In this document: positions 1 to 6,193 of the stretch, in pieces | How the letters are laid out: every line of letters starts with the position of its first letter | Numbering within the stretch: position 1 is the stretch's first letter | From: DASTBU01 sp035711845 | GTDB taxonomy: Bacteria > Acidobacteriota > Vicinamibacteria > Vicinamibacterales > 2-12-FULL-66-21 | Length of the DNA stretch: 14,749 bases | NCBI GenBank assembly: GCA_035711845.1 | Contig: DASTBU010000027.1 | Span: 1 to 14,749 of the forward strand | Direction of reading: 5' to 3' | Notes under the pieces: generated by a model | Databases searched by the model: none | What the model was told of the DNA's origin: nothing | What the model saw: only the letters and a program-made list of their open reading frames with translations | Translations under genes and position numbers: made by a program

Positions 1-1
1 G

Positions 2-490
2 TCGGCGACGCCGACGGCGTTCTACCGCTCGGTGCTGGCGTGGAACGGCGCGGGGTGGGACCTGCGGCTGAAGGACGGGACGGTGTATGTGTTCGGGGAC
101 AGCGCGCCGCTGCAGGCGATCCGGGACCGGTATGGGAACACGATCACGATCGCGCGGCTCGTCGGGGGCATTGGCCCCGTGGCGCGGGCGACCTCCCCGC
201 ACGGGCGGTGGTTCGAGTTCAGCTACGAGGGACCGCTCATCAGCGAGATCAAAGACAACATCGGGCGGACGTGGCGCTACACCTACGACGGCAACAGCCG
301 GCTGTGGAAAGTCACCGACCCGATGGACTCCGTGACCGAGTACACGTACGACGCGAATCACAGCATGACCTCCGTGAAGAACCGGAACGGCGTCGTGTAT
401 GTGACGAATGAGTACACGACCGAGGCGGATGCGCCGACGCCCGTCGGGTGGGTGAAGAAACAGACGCATGCCGACGGCGGGGTGTACGAG
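2..490 (+). repeat. Direct repeat, copy 1, shared RHS segment
   Basis: Aligned with 3212-3700 at a constant offset of 3210 bases and with no gaps. By hand I count about 44 mismatches over 490 positions, roughly 91 % identity. Many differences are synonymous third-position changes, so both copies were under protein-level constraint after duplication. The repeat probably extends further left outside the window. Confidence 0.9.
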
Positions 491-1765
491 TTCTCCTACA
501 GCGCCGTCGACGGCAAGAGCACGCAGACGGATGTCAAGGATCCGCGAGGGTATATCCGACGGGTGACGTTCAATGGCGAGGGCTATACGCTGGTCGATAC
601 CAGAGCGCTCGGTCAACCAACTGAACAAGCAGCCGAGGCCGTGCGCCAGGCGGGCGCCCAGTTCGTCACCAGCAGCACCCACAGCAGCGGCGATCAGGCG
701 ACCGTGACCTACGACGCCTCGGGCGACTTGACCAGCGTCACGCGCTTGGGTGGTGCACCCACCACCTACACCCACCACCCCACGCTGCAGCGGCTCACGA
801 GCGTGACTCGCCCATTGAACCGTACGACGGCCTATGGATACGACGAAGCAGGGAACGTCACCAGCATCACTGACCCGCTCCAGCATCAGACCACGTTTAC
901 GTTCAACGACACCGGCCAGCGACTGTCGGTAACCGACGCGTTAGAGCACACGACGAGCTACACCTACACCGGTGCGGACCTCAGCACGACGACCGAGCCG
1001 GGCGGCGCGGTGACGACGCAGTTTACGGACAGTGTGGGGCGCGTCGTGGCGGTGACAAACCCGCTCGGGCAGACGACGCGCTACACCTACGATGCGAACG
1101 ATCGGAAAACATCGGTCACCGATGCGCAGGGCCATCAGACCACGTTTGAGTACTTTCCGGAGGGTCAACTCAAGAAGGTCACTAACCCCGACCAGCACGC
1201 GACGACGTATACATACGACTCGATGGGACGACTCACCAGCCGGACGGATCCGTTGATGCGGACTGAGACGCTTGCGTACGATCACCAGGGCAATCTGATC
1301 GAGTCCGTCGATCGCAACGGCCAGCTGACGACCCGCACCTACGACGCGCTCGGCCGCCTGGAGACGATCACGTACGCGGACAGCTCATCGCTCACCTACA
1401 CGTACGACGACCGCAGCCGCGCGACGCACGTCGTCGACAGCGCCGGAGCCACCATCGTGCGCGCATACGATGACCTGGATCGCGTGACGTCGGAAACGAC
1501 ACCCCAAGGCACAGTCACCTACACCTATGATGCAGCAGGACGGCGTGAAACCATGACGGTCCCTGACCAGCCGGTCATCATCTACACCTACGACGATGCC
1601 GATCGCCTCACAACCATCTCGCAGGGGACATCGACCGTGACGTTTGAGTACGACGACGCGAATCGGCGAACGTCGCTCACGCTGCCGAACGGCCTGAGCA
1701 CTGGTTACGAATACGACGAGCGTGATCAGGTGATAAGCCGTCAGTTGTCGCGGTCCTCAGTCTGA
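2..1765 (+). pseudogene. RHS/YD-repeat protein, 5' end outside window, 3' end lost at a chimeric junction
   Basis: The frame is open from the left window edge, so the true start lies outside. The visible 587 residues begin with the segment that follows DUF6531 in RHS proteins (FYRSVLAWNGAGWDLRLKDG). About 17 YD repeats of roughly 20 residues follow (YTYDANDRKTSVTD, YTYDSMGRLTSRTD, YEYDERDQVISRQ). YD repeats fold into the large beta-cage shell of RHS/polymorphic-toxin proteins, which are usually secreted or surface-exposed. The RHS hyperconserved core (a DPxGxxxYxRYYDP-like stretch) and any C-terminal toxin are missing. Repeats run up to about 1735, where the sequence turns into an unrelated PD40 gene fragment in another frame and reaches a stop after only a few more codons. 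I therefore read this as a 3'-truncated gene. The first 490 bases recur at 3211-3700. RHS family identity is secure; whether the product is still made is unknown. Confidence 0.85.
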
Positions 1766-2094
1766 AGACCGCGGAGGTCGCAGAGCTCGGAGAAGGATTC
1801 GGCGCGCGATGGTCTCCCACGGGGGAGTGGATTGCGTACTATTCGCGGAACCAATGCGTGTTGGTACGTCCCGATGGGACAGGGAAAAAGGTTGTCATGA
1901 GGCTCCGACGATCGAGGAGCTTCGGGTGGGGCAGCCCCGTGTGGTCGCCGGACGGCAAGCAACTGCTGTTGAATGTCAGCAAGGATGGCACCCCCTTGCT
2001 GGACGTCGTACTGCTCGATCTGGCGAGTGGCCGCACGACGACGAAGTCGACGAGCGGCCTGCCGGTGTTTGCTTGGGTTCGATATCAAAGGTAA
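1726..2094 (+). pseudogene. C-terminal remnant of a TolB/PD40-like beta-propeller protein
   Basis: Frame 1 is open from 1726, just after a stop at 1723-1725, to a TAA at 2092-2094. It encodes two propeller-blade signatures: GARWSPTGEWIAYYS followed by VLVRPDGTGKKVV, then SPVWSPDGKQLLLNVSKDG followed by VVLLDLASGRTT. The W-SP-G-x-W/L-I/L-x-Y/V pattern is typical of PD40/WD40-like repeats found in TolB and related periplasmic proteins. No start codon with a plausible N-terminus is present, and the upstream blades are replaced by the RHS gene, which runs into the same bases in a different frame (1726-1765). The segment is thus a 5'-truncated gene piece carried along by a rearrangement. It may keep its native C-terminus (VFAWVRYQR), but I cannot confirm that. 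Confidence 0.65.
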
Positions 2095-2128
2095 GCGGGC
2101 ACCGGTGTCTTGCGCCCCAGCGGCAACG

Positions 2129-3700
2129 ATGGCGCTCGCCGGCCAGGCGCTGCGGCTGGACGGGCGCCCGTTGATGGATACACGTCTGGCGATCGGCGAG
2201 CATGAACCACGGACCGATCGTACGGGCCGGTTCCTCCTCCTGTTGCCCGGCGTCTCAGCGGGGCGCCACGAACTCGAGATCGATGGCCGGACCGCCAGCC
2301 GCGGGATTCGGACGTACGGCTTCTTCGAATACGGGCTCGCGATCGCGCCGGGGCGCACCACCGTCCTGCCCTTCACAATCTGGATGCCGCGGCTGGACAC
2401 GGCGCATGCGGTGGCGATTCCCTCGCCGACGACTCGGCGAGACGGTCATCACTACCCCACTCATTCCCGAGTTGGAGCTGCACCTCTCGGCCGGTACGAC
2501 CATCCGGGGCGAGGACGGTGAGATCGTACGCGAGGTGTCGATCACGCCGATCCCGGTCGACCGCCCGCCGTTCCCGCTGCCGCGCAACTCCGACATCCCG
2601 GTGTACTTCACGATCCAGCCCGGCGCGGCGTACGTCTCGACCAGCGGGCGCTACACGCCCGGCATGCGCCGGGGGGCGTGGCTCGTCTATCCGAACTACC
2701 GCCAGGAGTACGCGGGCAAGCGGATCCAGTTCTATCACTACGATCCGCCCCTGAAGGGCTGGTACGTGTACGGCCTGGGCACGGTGACGCCGGACGAGCG
2801 GCAGGTGGTCCCCGATCTCCGGACCCGTTTGTATGCGTTCAGCGGCGCCATGATCAACAGCGGCGCCTCGCCGCCGGCCGATGGCCCACCGCCGGGGGAC
2901 TGCTGCGGCAACGACGGCGACCCGGTCAATCTGGCCACCGGGCTCTTCACGCTCGAGCAGACCGACGTGGTGCTGCCGGACGTCCTGCCGATCGCCATCA
3001 CGCGGTCGTACCGCTCGCGCGACCCCGAGATCCGGCGCTTCGGGCGCGGGACGACGCACCCCTACGAGATGTTCCTGTGGCCGGCGGAGGAGTTCGAGCA
3101 GGCCGACCTGGTCCTGCCCGACGGGGCGACGATCCACTACGTGCGCGTGTCGGATCCCAGCGGGCCGGGGCCGGAGGGGCGGTGTTCGAGCACGTGGAGA
3201 CAGCGGACACCTCGGCGACGCCGACGGAGTTCTACCGCTCGGTGCTGGCGTGGAACGGGGCGGGGTGGGACCTGCGGCTGAAGGACGGGACGGTGTATGT
3301 GTTCGGGGACAGCGCGCCGCTGCAGGCGATCCGGGACCGGCATGGGAACACCATCACGATGGCGCAGCTCGTCGGCGGCATTGGCCCCGTGGCGCGGATG
3401 ACCCCCCCGCACGGGCGCTGGTTCGAGTTCACCTACGAGGGGCCGCTCATCAGTCAGATCACGGACAACATCGGGCGCACGTGGCGCTACACGTACGACA
3501 GCAACAGCCGGCTGTGGAAGGTCACCGACCCGATGGACTCCGTGGCGGAGTACGCGTACGACGCGGCCCACAACATGACGTCCGTCAAGAACCGGAACGG
3601 CGTCGCGTACGTGACGAACGACTATACGACCGAGGCGGATGCGCCGACGCCGGTGGGGTGGGTGAAGACGCAGACGCATGCGGACGGCGGAGTGTATGAA
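2129..3700 (+). pseudogene. Second RHS protein N-terminal part, two frameshifts, cut by IS110 element
   Basis: Reading starts in frame 2 with MALAGQALRLDGRPL and a carboxypeptidase-regulatory-like beta segment (RTDRTGRFLLLLPGVSAGRHELEIDG). It moves to frame 3 near 2435 (VITTPLIPELELHLSAG through GDPVNLATGLFTLEQTDVVLPDV, the DUF6531 hallmark). It returns to frame 2 near 3176-3179 (AVFEHVETADTSATPTEFYRSVLAWN) and continues into YD-repeat sequence. The shifts fit one extra G at 2435-2436 and one missing G in the run at 3176-3179. No stop codons interrupt the composite reading. The ATG at 2129 is only a convenient left limit; larger relatives often have more sequence before this domain. RHS homology stops at 3700, where the insertion element begins. 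After that the frame runs 23 codons into element sequence and stops at 3769. Either indel could be a sequencing error, but the truncation by the element is real if the assembly is right. Confidence 0.8.
3212..3700 (+). repeat. Direct repeat, copy 2, shared RHS segment
   Basis: Partner of 2-490. Matching stops sharply after 3700: copy 1 continues TTCTCCTACAG while this copy continues TCGTACCGGGC. That position is the inferred left end of the IS110-family element. Confidence 0.9.
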
Positions 3701-3707
3701 TCGTACC
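3701..3707 (+). repeat. Left subterminal motif TCGTACC, inverted relative to right end
   Basis: Seven bases at the point where RHS homology ends. Its reverse complement GGTACGA lies at 5186-5192. With the neighbouring bases the two ends read GAATCGTACC and, inverted, AATTCGTACC. A 7-bp match can arise by chance; the coincidence with the homology breakpoint is what makes it worth listing. Confidence 0.45.
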
Positions 3708-3937
3708 GGGCCTGTCGGAGGGCCCATTCTGAGAGAGTCATCACGACCTTCGGTCACCCCGTCGCATGAAATGGGTACTCTATGGGGGCAGCTCAGAGAC
3801 GTCGTTCTCCATCACTGGTGTTTCTAAGCCCGTAAAGAGTTTGACGCTGGAGCGTTGAAGAACCCCGTATTGTTGCCACGAGCACGCCGGGCAGAATTTT
3901 CCCGCACACGCTCCTCCGAGCTGCGCCAGGAGGACCG
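3708..3937 (+). ncRNA. Candidate bridge-RNA region of the IS110-family element
   Basis: IS110-group elements encode a structured bridge RNA in the non-coding DNA upstream of the transposase; its two loops pair with donor and target DNA. Here this non-coding region shows nested pairing. CCCATT at 3723-3728 pairs with AATGGG at 3770-3775, TCAT at 3738-3741 with ATGA at 3766-3769, and GACC at 3745-3748 with GGTC at 3752-3755. A further hairpin, ACGC-TGGA-GCGT, lies at 3844-3855. This fits a multi-stem RNA, but I could not assign guide loops or the ends of the transcript. Identification rests on position and family knowledge plus these stems. Confidence 0.45.
3928..3933 (+). promoter_or_regulatory. 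Ribosome binding site of the transposase
   Basis: AGGAGG, a full Shine-Dalgarno core, lies 4 bases before the ATG at 3938. The spacing is short, so GTG at 3944 or 3947 could also be used, but the protein pattern fits either. Confidence 0.6.
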
Positions 3938-5167
3938 ATGGATGTCGTGCATTCGCGCTGCGCCGGATTGGATGTGCATCAGGCCACCGTCGTGGCCACG
4001 GCTCGTGTCCCCGCGGAGCGCGGTGGCCGCCAAGTCGTGACCCAGACGTTTGGCGCGATGACGGCCGACTTGCTGACGCTGCGCGACTGGCTGCAGGCGC
4101 TCGGGGTGACGCATGTGGCCCTGGAAAGCACCGGCGTCTACTGGAAACCGGTCTATTACGTGCTGGAGGACGCGTTCACGTTGCTGCTGATCAACATGCA
4201 GGAACTCAAGCACGTCCCCGGCCGGAAGACCGACGTGAAGGACAGTGAATGGCTGGGACAATTGCTTGAATGCGGTCTGCTGAAAGCCAGCTTCGTCCCG
4301 CCACCGGCGATCCGGGAGCTTCGCGATCTGACCCGGTATCGCGGGCAGCAAGCGCACAATCGGACTCAGGAGATCAACCGGCTGTGCAAAGTGCTGGAGG
4401 ATGCCGGTCTGAAGCTCAAGTCCGTGGTCAGCGACATCATGGGCGCGAGCGGTCGCGCGATGCTCGCTGCGCTGATCAAGGGCACGACGGACGCCGCAGT
4501 CCTCGCTGACCTCGCGCAAGGCAAGCTCCGCAAGAAACTCCCGGATCTCCGACGCGCGCTCGAGGGGCGGTTTCGGCCGCACCATGCGTTTCTGATCGAA
4601 CAGATCATCGCCAAGATTGATTTTCTCGACGAAACGATGCAGCGGGTGACGACCGAACTGGATCGGCGGCTGCTCCCTTTCGAACCGATCCTGGTGGCGC
4701 TCGACACGATCCCCGGCGTCGACCGAAAGACTGCGACGATCATCGTGGCTGAAACGGGCGCCGACATGACACGGTTTCCCTCGGCGGCACACCTCTGTAG
4801 CTGGGCTGCGATGTGTCCGGGGCAGAATGAGAGCGCCGGCAAACGCCGAACCGGCAGAACGCGCAAGGGGAACCAATATCTCCGCGCGGCGTTGATCCAA
4901 GCCGCGCTCGCCGCATCGCGCAAAAAGAACTGCGCCTTGCAGACTCGTTATCTCCGGGTCAAACGTCATCGTGGGCACAAGAAGGCAGTCGTCGCCGTGG
5001 GCCACCAGATGCTCGAAATCGCGTACTACGTGATGCGCGACGCCGTTTCCTACCACGAACTGGGCGCAGACTATCCCGACCGGCGTCATGCCGACCGCGC
5101 CGCGCGCCGCCACGTGCGCCAACTCGAAGCGCTTGGATTCGAGGTAACCATTACAAAGGCCGCCTAA
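3938..5167 (+). CDS. IS110-family DEDD transposase
   Basis: This 409-residue recombinase inserts and excises the element using a RuvC-like domain and a C-terminal serine. The N-terminal DEDD domain shows Asp12 (GLDVHQ), Glu63 (VALESTGVYWKP), Asp99 and Asp102 (PGRKTDVKDSEW). A long helical linker follows (residues 125-245). A helix-hairpin-helix occupies about 254-274 (ALDTIPGVDRKTA). The Transposase_20 domain carries the conserved SWAAMCPGQNESAGK stretch, where Ser299 is the likely nucleophile, and then RKGNQYLRAALIQAA. Length is normal for the family and no key residue is missing, so the enzyme looks intact. A strong AGGAGG precedes the ATG. The gene interrupts an RHS pseudogene on its left. 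Confidence 0.95.
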   Translation: MDVVHSRCAGLDVHQATVVATARVPAERGGRQVVTQTFGAMTADLLTLRDWLQALGVTHVALESTGVYWKPVYYVLEDAFTLLLINMQELKHVPGRKTDVKDSEWLGQLLECGLLKASFVPPPAIRELRDLTRYRGQQAHNRTQEINRLCKVLEDAGLKLKSVVSDIMGASGRAMLAALIKGTTDAAVLADLAQGKLRKKLPDLRRALEGRFRPHHAFLIEQIIAKIDFLDETMQRVTTELDRRLLPFEPILVALDTIPGVDRKTATIIVAETGADMTRFPSAAHLCSWAAMCPGQNESAGKRRTGRTRKGNQYLRAALIQAALAASRKKNCALQTRYLRVKRHRGHKKAVVAVGHQMLEIAYYVMRDAVSYHELGADYPDRRHADRAARRHVRQLEALGFEVTITKAA

Positions 5168-5266
5168 ACGGAGATCCGGGTGCGAGGTACGAATTTCTGG
5201 GCAGGACGCGGTGGCTGCCAGCCGACTCGCTGACGCGGGGACGTCTCGACCCGACGACCCTCGTCG
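5168..5266. other. Short gap between transposase and converging nucleotidyltransferase gene
   Basis: About 99 bases. The first 25 belong to the presumed right end of the IS element. The rest shows no RHS homology, no clear terminator hairpin with a T-run and no convincing small gene. Confidence 0.5.
5186..5192 (-). repeat. Right subterminal motif GGTACGA, inverse of left motif
   Basis: Located 19 bases after the transposase stop codon. It pairs with TCGTACC at 3701-3707 and is used as a provisional marker of the element's right end. Confidence 0.4.
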
Positions 5267-6100
5267 CTATGACTCGTTCAGGGCGCGTTCGAGCAGGTCC
5301 GTGACGCCGATGGTGGCGGCGCTGCGACGGAGGTACTCTCGATCCAGCCGGGCGCCTTGCACTCGTATGATGCCGAGCACGTCCCGCCACTGCCGGTCGG
5401 AGGCGTCGCCACCCAGGCGATACCATCGCAACTTTTGCAGCAGGATATCTTCGGGCGGATGCACGTGGATCGTACGTCCGGCGCTCAGCGTGACCTCTTG
5501 ACGCCGCTCGAGTTGCTGGGCATCGAGCGGCGTTCCGCCCGCGACGAACAGGTCGACCTTCACCTGCGTGGCCTGGTGAATGAGGTTCGCGCTCGCGCGG
5601 GCACGTACAGCACGCCGAAGAGCATCTTCATCGACGTAGAAATCGGGTGAGAGCGCCGAGACGAGACGGGGCACGTGCTCCTCCTCAACGGCTGCGATGA
5701 CGTCGATGTCCAGTGTGGACCGTGGCTCCCCGGCCAGCGAGCTGGCGATGGATCCCCCAATGGTGTGCGCGATCCCGAGCTCATCGAGCACGCGCGCGAC
5801 CGCAACCGCCACGTCGATCGGATCGATGGTTGACATCATCCCAGGACGAGCGCGCCATTGTCCCCAGGCTCTCCGCGCCAAGTCCTCGCCGAGCGTGAGG
5901 ATCGCGATCCGCAGCGACTGCTCCCCGGGAGACGCGTCGGGATGACGCTGCCGGATACCCGCGAGCGCCAGGTTATAGACCGTCTGCGTCAGCCCAGACA
6001 CTAGAGCCGCCTTCTCCGGCGGCGACATTTGGCGCCACCGCTCGATTTGAAGACGCTCTATCTCGGGTGAGGTGTCCGCGCTGAGGGGCTTCGACGGCAC
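5267..6100 (-). CDS. Fused helical protein plus MNT/AbiEii-like nucleotidyltransferase
   Basis: 277 residues from a GTG at 6100. Residues 1-85 are a mainly helical segment (IERLQIERWRQMSPPEKAALV, LALAGIRQRHPDASPGEQ). From memory, relatives of this segment are usually encoded as a separate small gene just ahead of a nucleotidyltransferase gene. Residues 89-277 form the nucleotidyltransferase fold: GGS at 115-117, Asp131 and Asp133 in TLDID, and the third Asp183 in KVDLF, so the metal-binding triad is complete. The tail (PPEDILLQKLRWYRLGG, DRQWRDVLGIIRVQG, YLRRSAATIGVTDLL) matches the family. M88/M89 sits exactly where the separate gene would start, so the product is either a true fusion or has an internal start. 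The substrate is unknown; relatives include toxins that modify RNA or protein, and the pairing is reminiscent of toxin-antitoxin modules without proof. No good Shine-Dalgarno lies before 6100. Confidence 0.75.
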   Translation of the reverse strand: MPSKPLSADTSPEIERLQIERWRQMSPPEKAALVSGLTQTVYNLALAGIRQRHPDASPGEQSLRIAILTLGEDLARRAWGQWRARPGMMSTIDPIDVAVAVARVLDELGIAHTIGGSIASSLAGEPRSTLDIDVIAAVEEEHVPRLVSALSPDFYVDEDALRRAVRARASANLIHQATQVKVDLFVAGGTPLDAQQLERRQEVTLSAGRTIHVHPPEDILLQKLRWYRLGGDASDRQWRDVLGIIRVQGARLDREYLRRSAATIGVTDLLERALNES

Positions 6101-6193
6101 AGCCCGATTGTATCGTGCCCGGCTCGCGCAGGGGCGTCAGCGCCGTGGAGCTCGAACGTCGATCCGGTCGAAGATTTCGGTCGGCGTCCGCCG
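6101..6193. other. Gap between end of the lipoprotein cluster and the nucleotidyltransferase gene
   Basis: 93 bases. A small palindrome CGGCGTCCGCCG at 6182-6193 follows the sulfatase-like stop codon directly but has no T-run after it, so it is at best a weak terminator. The right end of the gap also holds the weak -10 candidate. Confidence 0.4.
6107..6112 (-). promoter_or_regulatory. Possible -10 box for a leaderless nucleotidyltransferase transcript
   Basis: On the minus strand TACAAT lies 6 bases before the GTG start at 6100, so a transcript from it would begin at or next to the start codon. There is no Shine-Dalgarno here, which agrees with leaderless translation. No good -35 box is present at the normal distance. 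Weak evidence. Confidence 0.25.

Larger units (their letters stand above)
3701..5192 (+). mobile_element. IS110-family insertion sequence, boundaries approximate
   Basis: The element contains one DEDD transposase gene preceded by about 237 non-coding bases and followed by a short tail, the layout of the IS110 group. The left end is set by loss of RHS homology after 3700. The right end is set by GGTACGA at 5186-5192, the exact inverse of TCGTACC at 3701-3707. IS110 elements usually leave no target duplication, so neither end can be confirmed that way. The sequence right of 5192 does not continue the RHS gene, so the original target is not simply rejoined there. Uncertainty is a few bases on the left and perhaps tens of bases on the right. 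Confidence 0.65.

Noticed and set aside
1..3700. RHS polymorphic toxin with C-terminal toxin and immunity gene
   Set aside because: Both RHS copies lose their 3' parts before any core or toxin domain, and no candidate immunity gene follows either one.
3761..3772. Possible guide match of GCATGAA in the RNA region to GTATGAA in the left target flank
   Set aside because: Six of seven bases agree, but the difference would be a C-A mismatch and there is no matching partner for the right flank. Chance is likely.
6182..6193. Palindrome CGGCGTCCGCCG after the last cluster gene as a terminator
   Set aside because: Stem of only 4-5 bp and no T-run on the transcribed side.
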